The position numbers and the translations under genes were made by a program. Below are positions 33,069 to 40,583 of a stretch of DNA of 64,000 nucleotides, piece after piece; position 1 is the stretch's first letter, and every line of letters starts with the position of its first letter. The stretch comes from Pseudodesulfovibrio sp. zrk46. GTDB lineage: Bacteria; Desulfobacterota; Desulfovibrionia; Desulfovibrionales; Desulfovibrionaceae. The notes below the pieces were generated by a model. It saw nothing but the letters and a program-made list of their open reading frames with translations, was not told the origin of the DNA and did no database searches. The stretch covers positions 3,957,501 through 4,021,500 of the forward strand of contig NZ_CP051216.1 in NCBI RefSeq assembly GCF_012516435.1, written 5' to 3'.

Positions 33069-33638
33069 ATGACCGTTTCCAAGCTGAATCCCTGGAACTG
33101 GTTCAAGAAGGAAAGCGAACAGGAAAAAACCCTTCCGGTTAAGCAGACGGAACGGGAGGCAAGAGCGTATGCTTCTCCGCTTGACCAATTCCACACCGAA
33201 TTCGACCGTATGGTAGATTCCATGTTCTCAGGTTTCGGACTGCCATCACCACGACGTATGTTCGACATGGCCGAACCGAGACTGGGGAAGAGTGTCATCA
33301 AGCCCAAGGTCGATGTCTATGGCACGGACAAGGAATACGTCATTGAAGCCGACCTGCCTGGCATCGAAGAGAAGGACTTGTCGGTTGAGCTCAAGGACAA
33401 TGTGTTGATTCTCTCGGCGGAGAAGAAGCACGAAGAAAAGACGGAAGACAAGGGATACTACCGCGTCGAACGCTCTTACGGCTCATTCCGCAGAGTTCTT
33501 AACGTGCCTGAAGATGCAGACAGAGACAACATCAACGCCAAGTTGAAGAAGGGCGTACTCTGCATCACCATGCCGAGAACCAAGACCATAGCGAGCAATT
33601 CGCGCAAGATCGCTATCGACAGCTCGGCCTCGACCTAA
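33069..33638 (+). CDS. Hsp20/alpha-crystallin small heat-shock protein
   Basis: This 189-residue ATP-independent holdase has the alpha-crystallin domain from about 75 to 172 (VDVYGTDKEYVIEADLPGIE, ERSYGSFRRVLNVPEDAD, KLKKGVLCITMP). The N-terminal arm is long and begins MTVSKLNPWNWFKKE, as in bacterial class A members. The C-terminal tail is short, and the usual I-x-I is replaced by RKIAIDSS. AAGGAGG precedes the ATG. Confidence 0.93.
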   Translation: MTVSKLNPWNWFKKESEQEKTLPVKQTEREARAYASPLDQFHTEFDRMVDSMFSGFGLPSPRRMFDMAEPRLGKSVIKPKVDVYGTDKEYVIEADLPGIEEKDLSVELKDNVLILSAEKKHEEKTEDKGYYRVERSYGSFRRVLNVPEDADRDNINAKLKKGVLCITMPRTKTIASNSRKIAIDSSAST

Positions 33639-33663
33639 CCCATACTCATCAACACGTTGTTTG

Positions 33664-33684
33664 GCCCCAGTCACACACTGGGGT
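33664..33684. other. Hairpin downstream of hsp20
   Basis: GCCCCAGT-CACAC-ACTGGGGT forms an 8-bp stem 26 bases after the hsp20 stop. No T tract follows, so it is more likely an mRNA-end or processing structure than an intrinsic terminator. Confidence 0.45.
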
Positions 33685-33710
33685 CTAATCTCATGCAGAA
33701 AGGAGGATTC

Positions 33711-33887
33711 ATGGATTACAAATGTCTTAACTGTGAATGGTCTGGACCTTGGGATGAACTGATACTGGAAACAATGTGTCCCAAGTGCAGGAGCAGTGCA
33801 TTACCATTAGCCAGAAATGAAGATCCTATCCAACAGGTAATGCAGACAGCATACTCCATCATGACCACCAGCGCCCCGCCGCAATAA
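33711..33887 (+). CDS. Small zinc ribbon protein
   Basis: This 58-residue protein has a rubredoxin-like/zinc ribbon CLNC (5-8) and CPKC (23-26) with WSGPWDELILE between. The function is unknown. AAAGGAGG 5 bases before ATG 33711 makes translation convincing. It follows hsp20 by 72 bases and may share its transcript. A terminator follows. Confidence 0.75.
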   Translation: MDYKCLNCEWSGPWDELILETMCPKCRSSALPLARNEDPIQQVMQTAYSIMTTSAPPQ

Positions 33888-33931
33888 CCCGGACAACCTA
33901 ACCATAGAGGTTGTGTAGGCCTCCTAACGAT

Positions 33932-33960
33932 AGCCCTCACTGCAAGGTGGGGGCTTATCT
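33932..33960 (+). terminator. Terminator after the zinc ribbon gene
   Basis: AGCCCTCAC and GTGGGGGCT (33932-33940, 33947-33955) form a 9-bp stem with one T-G pair and a 6-base loop, followed by TATCTTATT. Confidence 0.7.
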
Positions 33961-33989
33961 TATTGGCAAACGTTCACCATGACACAACA

Positions 33990-34021
33990 GAAAAAGGCCT
34001 ACCGAATTTCGGTAGGCCTTT
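33990..34021 (-). terminator. Terminator of tRNA-Ser
   Basis: AAAGGCCTACC / GGTAGGCCTTT is an 11-bp stem with a 7-base loop. On the minus strand it is followed by further T residues, 11 bases after the tRNA CCA end. Confidence 0.88.
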
Positions 34022-34031
34022 ATTGGTGTCG

Positions 34032-34123
34032 TGGCGGAGAGGAGAGGATTTGAACCTCCGACAGAGTTCCCCCTGTACACGCTTTCCAGGCGTGCTCCTT
34101 AAGCCGGACTCGGACACCTCTCC
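34032..34123 (-). tRNA. tRNA-Ser (anticodon GGA)
   Basis: This 92-base class II tRNA has its CCA encoded. The acceptor arms GGAGAGG and CCTCTCC pair fully with discriminator G. The anticodon arm is CACGC-CTGGAAA-GCGTG with anticodon GGA (34085-34087), which reads UCC/UCU. A long variable arm (ACAG...CTGT) and T loop TTCAAAT are present. Confidence 0.96.
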
Positions 34124-34137
34124 GCGTCGAGAAGCAG

Positions 34138-34166
34138 TTTCTAGCGAAACCACTGGAGCTTGGCAA
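34138..34166 (-). promoter_or_regulatory. Promoter of tRNA-Ser
   Basis: On the minus strand, TTGCCA (34161-34166) and TAGAAA (34138-34143) are separated by exactly 17 bases. The -10 ends 14 bases before the tRNA 5' end. It lies in the gap after pyrD, so the tRNA need not depend on pyr transcription. Confidence 0.6.
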
Positions 34167-34196
34167 GCACTTTTTTTGCCTTTTTTTAATTTTTTT

Positions 34197-35114
34197 CTAA
34201 AGCGGGAGTTGAATACTGCCCCTAAACTCTTGCAGGCTCTCGGCTCCGACCTCTTTTAGTAATGATTCCACTTCTTCAGCAAGCGTGAAGGCGAAATCGG
34301 GACGGAGGAAGTTTGCCGTGCCAACCTGAACAGCCTGAGCACCAACCAGCAAGAATTCCAGTACGTCTTCAGCAGAAGAAATGCCTCCAATGCCGACAAC
34401 CGGAACATCTACAGCCTGGACAACCTGATGCACGCAACGAAGCGCCACAGGCTTGATGGCCGGACCGGACAGCCCTGCGATCACGTTGGCGATGCGCGGC
34501 TTGCGGTTACGGATATCCACAGCCATGCCGGCAAGCGTGTTGATGAGGGACAGAGAGTCTGCTCCACCGTCCACGGCAGCCTTGGCACACACCACGATGT
34601 CCGTGACATTGGGAGACAATTTGACCATGACGTGCTTGTCGCCCGCATTCTTTTTCACAGCCTCGGTCACCTTGCCGATCTGGGCCGGATCCTGACCAAA
34701 GGCGATACCGCCCTCTTTTACGTTGGGACAGGAGACATTGACCTCAAGCGCGGCCACGCCCTCTTCCGCCGCCAGCACCCCTGCCAGCTCACCGAACTCT
34801 TCGGCATCGCAGGCATAGAGGTTGGCGATGACAGCCACGTCCTGCTTCTTGAGCGCAGGCAGAGCCATGTTGACGAAACTCTCCACACCGGGATTCTGAA
34901 TGCCAATGGCATTGAGCATACCGCACGGAGTTTCTGCTATGCGCGGCATGGGATTGCCCTCACGAGGCTTCAAGGAAAGCCCCTTGGCAACGATGGCGCC
35001 CAGCTTGCTCAGATCACCATAGGGGGCAAACTCCAGGCCGAAACCAAAAGTACCGGATGCGGTCATGATCGGATTTTTGATGTCCAGACCGCCGAAAGAT
35101 ACGTTCATATCCAT
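34197..35114 (-). CDS. pyrD: Dihydroorotate dehydrogenase B, catalytic subunit PyrD
   Basis: PyrD oxidises dihydroorotate to orotate in pyrimidine synthesis. This 305-residue FMN protein is of class 1B, shown by the PyrK gene beside it. The catalytic base is C129 in LEVNVSCPNVKEGG. MTASGTFGFG at the N-terminus and VVGIGGISSAEDVLEFLLVGA near the end bind FMN and its phosphate. AGGAG lies 9 bases before ATG 35114, and pyrK ends 12 bases upstream. Confidence 0.95.
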   Translation of the reverse strand: MDMNVSFGGLDIKNPIMTASGTFGFGLEFAPYGDLSKLGAIVAKGLSLKPREGNPMPRIAETPCGMLNAIGIQNPGVESFVNMALPALKKQDVAVIANLYACDAEEFGELAGVLAAEEGVAALEVNVSCPNVKEGGIAFGQDPAQIGKVTEAVKKNAGDKHVMVKLSPNVTDIVVCAKAAVDGGADSLSLINTLAGMAVDIRNRKPRIANVIAGLSGPAIKPVALRCVHQVVQAVDVPVVGIGGISSAEDVLEFLLVGAQAVQVGTANFLRPDFAFTLAEEVESLLKEVGAESLQEFRGSIQLPL

Positions 35115-35126
35115 ATATATGCGCTC

Positions 35127-35915
35127 CTAGAGTTCCACTTTATCGGTCCAGAATACCGGGCCGCGGGTGCAGACCTGCACGTGATGACCGTCGCCGTCCT
35201 TGGTCACACAGCCGAGACATGCGCCGACGCCGCAGGCCATGCGATTTTCCAAAGAGACCTGTGCACGAGCACCACACTCGTTGGCGAACTGCTGCACCGT
35301 CTTCATGAAGGGAGTCGGACCGCAGCACAAAATAAGGCCGTCTTTTTCCGCATACTCCTTCACAAGCTCTTTAAGCCGTGCGATGATGGCGTGCAGATCT
35401 TCGGGTTTTTCCTCGATCATGCACTCGCCACAGCACTTTCCTGTCATGGCCTCGAAGGGATAACATTCGAGAGGAAGGCGATGCGCCATGAAGAGTTTCA
35501 GATTTTCTGGCTTGGGATGGGACTCGACATATCCGCGAAAGGGGGCTATGCCGATGCCGCCCGCAAGAAGGAGAGTCGGAGTATCCGGCTCTACAGCAAA
35601 GGAATTGCCCAGCGGGCCCCAAATGGCGACCTCGTCACCTGGCTTCATGGATACAATCCGGCTGGTGCCGCGGCCCACTTTCTGAATAAAGAGGGTAAGG
35701 GACTTCTTTTCATCGACCGAACTGATGGAGAACGGCCTGCCCCAGAGCAGATCCAATTCCCAACTGGTGGGCCGGATCATGACGAACTGGCCGGGCTTCC
35801 ACCCGTCCCAGTCAGGATATTCGAGCTTGATCTCGAAAAATTCGTCCGGTCTTTCTAATTGACCGACCGGTGACACTTCCAATACCTTTACGTTCCGGCA
35901 ATTCCTCAAGGACAT
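35127..35915 (-). CDS. pyrK: Dihydroorotate dehydrogenase B, electron transfer subunit PyrK
   Basis: This 262-residue FAD/[2Fe-2S] protein passes electrons from PyrD to NAD. The FAD domain has GRPFSISSVDEK, the NAD domain has LLLAGGIGIAPFRGYVE, and the C-terminal cluster motif is CGVGACLGC with a later C (VQVC). ATG 35915 has AAGGG 8 bases upstream; the in-frame ATG at 35936 would overlap the divergent U32 gene. The pyrKD pair is divergent from that gene, with the two starts only 13 bases apart. Confidence 0.93.
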   Translation of the reverse strand: MSLRNCRNVKVLEVSPVGQLERPDEFFEIKLEYPDWDGWKPGQFVMIRPTSWELDLLWGRPFSISSVDEKKSLTLFIQKVGRGTSRIVSMKPGDEVAIWGPLGNSFAVEPDTPTLLLAGGIGIAPFRGYVESHPKPENLKLFMAHRLPLECYPFEAMTGKCCGECMIEEKPEDLHAIIARLKELVKEYAEKDGLILCCGPTPFMKTVQQFANECGARAQVSLENRMACGVGACLGCVTKDGDGHHVQVCTRGPVFWTDKVEL

Positions 35916-35928
35916 CGATACAACCCTT

Positions 35929-37911
35929 ATGAGCAAAAAACATATACCCGAAATTATGGCCCCCGCAGGGGACTCCGCATCTTATCTCGCTGCCGTTGCG
36001 GCGGGTGCTGATGCCGTCTATGTCGGCCTCAAGCATTTCTCGGCCCGCATGCAGGCCACCAACTTTTCTATCAGTGAGCTTGCGCAACTGGCAAGCCTCG
36101 GTCGTGACCGGGGCACCAAGACCTACGTTGCCATGAACACATTGGTCAAGCCAGGTGATGTGGAATCCGCAGGCCGCCTCATTGACCGACTGCAAAAGAC
36201 CGTGAAGCCCTATGCGATCATCGCGCAGGACTTGGCCATGGTAGAATTGGCCAAACAGGTTGGATATCAAGGTGAAATTCACGTTTCCACCCTTGCCAAC
36301 CTGAGCCACCCCGCTGGTTTGGAGACCGCCAAGAAACTCGGCGTGAACCGCGTGGTCGTTCCCCGTGAGTTGAACCTCGACGAGGTCAAGCTCATGGCCG
36401 AAGCCTGTCCCAAGGACATGGACCTCGAAATTTTCGTACACGGCGCACTCTGCCACTGCGTGTCTGGCCGCTGCTACTGGTCCAGCTATCTTGGAGGCAA
36501 ATCCGGCCTCCGTGGTCGATGTGTTCAGCCCTGCCGCCGCCTGTACACTTCCGACAAAAGCGACGCCAAACGCCTGTTTTCCTGCACAGACCTTTCCCTC
36601 GACGTGCTGACCAAGCCCCTACTTTCCATGCCCAAAGTGGCAGCATGGAAGATAGAAGGCCGCAAAAAAGGGCCTCACTACGTTTATTTCACGGTCCGCG
36701 CTTACCAGATGCTGCGTGATAATCCCAATGATGCTCAGGCTAAAAAAGCCGCACAAGAGTTGCTTGAGATGGCGCTCGGTCGCCCCACCAGCCACTCCAC
36801 ATTTCTGCCGCAGCGTCCCTTCCAGCCCATCCGTCCCGGCGAGGAAACCGCCTCGGGCCACATGGTTGGCGAGATCAAGCGTGACCAGAAGAAGCTCTAC
36901 TTTCAGCCCCGCGAGCAACTCAATCCCGGTGATGTAATCCGCGTCGGCTATGAAGACCTGCCCGGCCACCGCACCATATACGTGCGCCGCCGTGTACCCA
37001 AGCGTGGCCGCATGGACATCCCCTTCTCCAAGAAACCGGAGAACAACCGGATTCCAACCGGCACCAAAGTATTCCTTGTGGACCGCCGCGACCCTGAGTT
37101 GAACAAGCTGATCAAGAACCTTGAGGGCGAACTCGATTTCTTCCCGGCTCCCGAATCAAAGGAATCTACATTCACTCCCAAGTGGCCCAAGACGGCTTCC
37201 CGCTCCAGGCTCAAGGCGGAGAACATTACCCTGTTCCGCAACCCGCCGCGCGGCAAGATTTACGGGAAAACCGCTTTCTGGCTGGAACGCCACACCATCG
37301 GCAAAGTTGCCCGTGCAAGCGTGAGCCGCTCCCAGTGGTGGCTGCCGCCCGTCATCTGGCCTGATGAGGACAAGCGCTTCCGCTCCCTCATTCGTGAGGC
37401 CGTGAAAAAAGGCGCCCGCGAGTTCGTGATCAACGCTCCGTGGCAGGCTGCCTATTTCGAGGACCGCAAGAACGTCACCCTCGTGGCCGGCCCATTCTGC
37501 AATGCGACCAACCGTCTCAGCCTCAACGTGCTCAAGAACCTCGGCTGTTCTTCTGCCATCATCACTCCCGAGTTGACCGAGGGTGACATCTTCGAACTGG
37601 CGCAGAACCCGCCCATGCCGCTCGGTTTCGTACACAAGGGACTGTGGCCTTTTGGGATCTCACGTTTCCTTGCCGAGTCAGTTCGATACGAAGAAGCCAT
37701 CAAGAGCCCCATGAAAGAAACGCTCTTTGTGCGCAAATATGGTCAAAACAACTGGATCTACCCTGGCTGGGAGCTGGACCTCTCGGGCGAGTTCAAGAGA
37801 CTCGAACGAGCTGGCTACAAGCAATTCATCACCATGCATGAAGACTGGCCCAGAGCCGTTCCAAGACCGAAACGAACCAGTACGTTCAACTGGAAACTCC
37901 AGCTGCTCTAA
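35929..37911 (+). CDS. Peptidase U32-family protein (RlhA/TrhP-like RNA hydroxylation)
   Basis: This 660-residue protein has the U32 signature: PEIMAPAGD at the start, then FVHGALCHCVSGRCYWSS and GRCVQPCRRLY (about 165-205), whose cysteines bind an iron-sulfur cluster in relatives. Despite the name, RlhA and TrhP members hydroxylate a 23S rRNA or tRNA nucleotide with prephenate as an oxygen-transfer source. A long C-terminal extension beyond residue 450 carries further RNA-related U32 C-terminal domains. The precise substrate is unknown. The promoter must lie in the start of the divergent pyrK gene. A strong terminator follows. Confidence 0.85.
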   Translation: MSKKHIPEIMAPAGDSASYLAAVAAGADAVYVGLKHFSARMQATNFSISELAQLASLGRDRGTKTYVAMNTLVKPGDVESAGRLIDRLQKTVKPYAIIAQDLAMVELAKQVGYQGEIHVSTLANLSHPAGLETAKKLGVNRVVVPRELNLDEVKLMAEACPKDMDLEIFVHGALCHCVSGRCYWSSYLGGKSGLRGRCVQPCRRLYTSDKSDAKRLFSCTDLSLDVLTKPLLSMPKVAAWKIEGRKKGPHYVYFTVRAYQMLRDNPNDAQAKKAAQELLEMALGRPTSHSTFLPQRPFQPIRPGEETASGHMVGEIKRDQKKLYFQPREQLNPGDVIRVGYEDLPGHRTIYVRRRVPKRGRMDIPFSKKPENNRIPTGTKVFLVDRRDPELNKLIKNLEGELDFFPAPESKESTFTPKWPKTASRSRLKAENITLFRNPPRGKIYGKTAFWLERHTIGKVARASVSRSQWWLPPVIWPDEDKRFRSLIREAVKKGAREFVINAPWQAAYFEDRKNVTLVAGPFCNATNRLSLNVLKNLGCSSAIITPELTEGDIFELAQNPPMPLGFVHKGLWPFGISRFLAESVRYEEAIKSPMKETLFVRKYGQNNWIYPGWELDLSGEFKRLERAGYKQFITMHEDWPRAVPRPKRTSTFNWKLQLL

Positions 37912-37920
37912 GCTTTTGCC

Positions 37921-37955
37921 AAGGGGCTTCGGCGATACGTCGAAGCCCCTTTTGG
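37921..37955 (+). terminator. Terminator after the U32 gene
   Basis: AAGGGGCTTCGGCG-ATA-CGTCGAAGCCCCTT is a 14-bp stem with one G-T pair, followed by TT. Confidence 0.85.
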
Positions 37956-38023
37956 CAGACTCTTTGCATTTCCGCCTCAGGACACGTCCAATTCGCCAAA
38001 AAACGGACGGTCCGGGGTGGAAT

Positions 38024-38800
38024 ATGTATATTGAGATAATGCGCTCCAAGTCCGTAGGGAAAGACGGACAAGGGGTAACAATGCCGACGGCTGCCATCCG
38101 GTGGGACGGAAAGACGTCGCTCGGCAACATTGCGCGGGAAATCCGCAAACGCAATCTGCAATCCCTCATCATTGCGGACAACGAGTTCTTTGCGGACCAG
38201 GCCATAGCCATAGGAATATGTCAGGAAATGCGGAGACTGAACATTAACGTTCTCTGGGCTGCCACCATGAGAGTTAAGCCAAACCGCGAACTCCTGCGTG
38301 AGATGCGGATGGCCGGATGCGTGCGTCTACTATTGTACCTCGCCCCAGATCACGCCGTTGAAACCCTGATGAACGCCCGAGACTTCGGATTCGACATCTG
38401 TATCCGCAACGTCGACGGCACACCTTACGCCAGCGACCGCACGTATTACACCGTGGCCGAACGCGAAGCCATCGCCAAGCGACTTCCCGACCTGCACACT
38501 GCCCACTTTGACCTGGCTGTGGCCTACTTCAAAACAGGCCGCTACAACGAAGTCATGCACCCGCTGGGCAAGGCAATGACCTTGCGGTTCCCCATCAACG
38601 AGCTCTGTCTCAATCTGTTGGCCTGTCTCAGCGCGGTAAAACACTATCCCGACATGGCAGCCGGACTACTCCGTCAGGCGCAGAACGGCTCCCCTCATCC
38701 GGTGGTTTTCCGCAACAAGAGTTTGCTTAAATCGTGGTTGGAAAGCGGCGGTGACGTGAGAGGCATCCGACTGAAACTGGAGCCGGAGATTCACGCCTAA
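38024..38800 (+). CDS. Radical-SAM-like barrel protein lacking the cluster cysteines, with a TPR-like C-terminus
   Basis: This 258-residue protein is not a recognised named family. Residues 30-135 look like the middle of a radical SAM (B12-binding/PhpK-type) barrel: SLIIADNEFFADQAIAIGICQEM, then NVLWAATMRVKPNRELLREMRMAGCVRLLLYL. These match the segments that follow the CX3CX2C loop in that superfamily. No CX3CX2C is present; the first 30 residues hold no Cys. Residues 155-235 look like one or two TPR-type helical repeats (AHFDLAVAYFKTGRYNEVMHPLGKAM). ATG 38024 follows GGGGTGG. It is likely a non-catalytic, perhaps regulatory, relative. It is convergent with the next gene. Confidence 0.62.
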   Translation: MYIEIMRSKSVGKDGQGVTMPTAAIRWDGKTSLGNIAREIRKRNLQSLIIADNEFFADQAIAIGICQEMRRLNINVLWAATMRVKPNRELLREMRMAGCVRLLLYLAPDHAVETLMNARDFGFDICIRNVDGTPYASDRTYYTVAEREAIAKRLPDLHTAHFDLAVAYFKTGRYNEVMHPLGKAMTLRFPINELCLNLLACLSAVKHYPDMAAGLLRQAQNGSPHPVVFRNKSLLKSWLESGGDVRGIRLKLEPEIHA

Positions 38801-39747
38801 ACATGATTCAGCAACTTTAATTCCGATGGGTTCGGAGTAAAAAAGTACTGCTGCGTCAAATAGACCTTATCAAACTTCCTCGCATAGTGGCGGATCATCG
38901 TCACAGGTATGATCAACGGGATTTTGCCGACCCGGTAATTGTTGATCATTGCCAACAATTCCTGCTTGTCCGCTCTGTCCAATTCCTGCTTGAAATATCC
39001 CATGGCGTGCATGAGCACATCCGCATTCTTCTTGGGTGTGGCCTGCAGAGCAAGAGACTTGAACAACAGTGTGGCGTACGTATCAAACACTTCATCAGTG
39101 TTGAAAACGGAACTCTCTCCAAGCAGCCTGCCAAGTTCGCGATATCCCCGAAGATCATGTGCTCGAATAAGCATCTTGTGACGAGTGTGAAAATCGACCA
39201 GATGCCCGATCTGTCGCCCCCTCTTTTCCATCTCGCGCCACCTGTGAAATACGAATACCCGACGAATGAAATTTTCTCGCAAGATGGGATTTTGCAACCG
39301 CTCGCTCGTTTCGACCGGGAGCAGGGGAAATTGCTCCATCACACGACGGGCAAAGAATCCGGTTCCCTTGCGGGGAGGCTTGCCGTCTGTGTTATAAATC
39401 TTTGCCTGACGAAGAGCGCATGATGGGGAGCCAGCCTTAAAGACGAAACCATTCAGGTCTTCTTCAACCAAACCGGGTAGCACCTTGTCGCACCACCTCT
39501 CTATCCGTTCGGTCCAGTCCTCAGCCGAATCCTGACCGATAAACCGGATCTCACCAGCACAGTCCACCTGGCGCATCTCTTCACGAGGCACCCCCATACC
39601 GCATGCCAGCTCGGGACACAGCGGTACGAACTCCACATATTTCACCAATACATCGGTCAGATACGGATCACGAGCGTGGCCTCGATCAAAGCGAACACGT
39701 TCTCCCAACACACAGGCACTGACACCGATCTTGATGCTCTCTGACAT
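38797..39747 (-). CDS. DUF523 and DUF1722 domain protein
   Basis: This 316-residue two-domain protein of unknown function combines DUF523 (KIGVSACVLGERVRFDRGH, LCPELACGMGVPREE) with DUF1722 (about 165-316, YbgA-like, ending FTPNPSELKLLNHV). Conserved Cys at 12, 43 and 48 could bind metal. Some family members are linked with DNA photolyase or thiouridine-removal genes, but none are nearby. The stop overlaps the stop of the convergent upstream gene (38797-38800). Confidence 0.85.
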   Translation of the reverse strand: MSESIKIGVSACVLGERVRFDRGHARDPYLTDVLVKYVEFVPLCPELACGMGVPREEMRQVDCAGEIRFIGQDSAEDWTERIERWCDKVLPGLVEEDLNGFVFKAGSPSCALRQAKIYNTDGKPPRKGTGFFARRVMEQFPLLPVETSERLQNPILRENFIRRVFVFHRWREMEKRGRQIGHLVDFHTRHKMLIRAHDLRGYRELGRLLGESSVFNTDEVFDTYATLLFKSLALQATPKKNADVLMHAMGYFKQELDRADKQELLAMINNYRVGKIPLIIPVTMIRHYARKFDKVYLTQQYFFTPNPSELKLLNHV

Positions 39748-39844
39748 GGCAGCAACTCCCTATCCACTTGTTTGTTGCCAACGTATCACCGTCTGTGGAC
39801 AACTAACAAGTATATTCCTTGGCTGGTTGCGACCATTCACCAAA

Positions 39845-39872
39845 ATGACAAAAGCCGCCCGAAGGCGGCTTT
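39845..39872 (-). terminator. Terminator of feoA
   Basis: On the minus strand, AAAGCCGCC-TTCG-GGCGGCTTT is a 9-bp stem followed by TG and TCATTTTGG, 25 bases after the feoA stop. Confidence 0.85.
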
Positions 39873-39896
39873 CAAAAATTGTGAAGTTTAATGCGA

Positions 39897-40181
39897 CTAT
39901 GACGCCTTGGCCTGACTCCCTGGGCAGCAATTACAATGCGGCCCTTCTGCAGAATCATTTTCTACAGCCAGAATCTTGCCGGCAAGACCACAACACAGAA
40001 CGACCTCGGAGCCACGCACACGAACGCGGCAGCCGGTAGGTCCTTCGGAAAGAACTTCCACCGGACAACCAGGCGTCATGCCCATGGCGAGCATTCGAGC
40101 TCTAGCACGCTGGCCGCCGTCAATGTCGGCCACGCGCACGATGGTTCCTTCCGGGTATTCAGTCAAAGGCTTTTTCGTCAT
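39897..40181 (-). CDS. feoA: FeoA-domain protein
   Basis: This 94-residue SH3-like FeoA domain supports FeoB in ferrous iron uptake. EGTIVRVADIDGGQRARARMLAMGMTPGCPVEV and RVRGSEVVLCCGLAGKILAV cover the whole fold. A short extra tail follows, with HCNCCPGS (residues about 82-89), a cysteine-rich end not usual for FeoA. No feoB lies beside it. ATG 40181 follows GAGGGAAA. A Fur-like box sits 27 bases upstream. Confidence 0.85.
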   Translation of the reverse strand: MTKKPLTEYPEGTIVRVADIDGGQRARARMLAMGMTPGCPVEVLSEGPTGCRVRVRGSEVVLCCGLAGKILAVENDSAEGPHCNCCPGSQAKAS

Positions 40182-40207
40182 GTTTCCCTCAAGGGTTGTG
40201 TTGAAGT

Positions 40208-40222
40208 TGAAAATAAGTATCA
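40208..40222 (-). promoter_or_regulatory. Fur-like operator upstream of feoA
   Basis: TGAAAAT-A-AGTATCA fits the 7-1-7 Fur box TGATAAT-N-ATTATCA at 12 of 14 positions. It lies 27 bases before the feoA start, where it would overlap the promoter and give iron repression. Confidence 0.5.
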
Positions 40223-40223
40223 T

Positions 40224-40583
40224 CCTCGCCCGTGTCAATGAGAGAAATGAAAAACAGGCACCTCACTATCACATTCAATAAAACGAATATGTTACAACAA
40301 AGGATCGAACTAATTTAGCCCCATAAGTAACATCAGACAAAAAGCTCATTATGATAAGATCAAGACTCATCACAATTCTCATCCATTCAAACATGCAGTA
40401 AATACAAGCAAGCAGCCCTTTCAAAGGCGATTTATACCTCTCTTTCTCATTGCCTTTTGGTCCATAACGTAATATACGATCAGCTTGTTTGGCGGGTGGC
40501 GGCGTTGCCTGGCCAGACGGAAAAACTGCTCGTTTTCTCCAACCTGAAAAAATGCCGTAACTTCAACTCCTTCCTGAGAGAGA
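40224..40583. other. 360-base gap before carB with no recognised gene
   Basis: This divergent region between feoA and carB is AT-rich for 200 bases, then GC-richer close to carB. I see a short GC hairpin-like stretch near 40490-40520 and no clear attenuator or leader peptide. The carB promoter must lie here, but I cannot place it. Confidence 0.4.

Noticed and set aside
34428-35858. A 476-codon open frame on the plus strand
   Set aside because: It runs antisense to pyrD and pyrK, whose motifs are complete. The plus frame shows His/Arg/Gly-rich noise and no recognisable domain.
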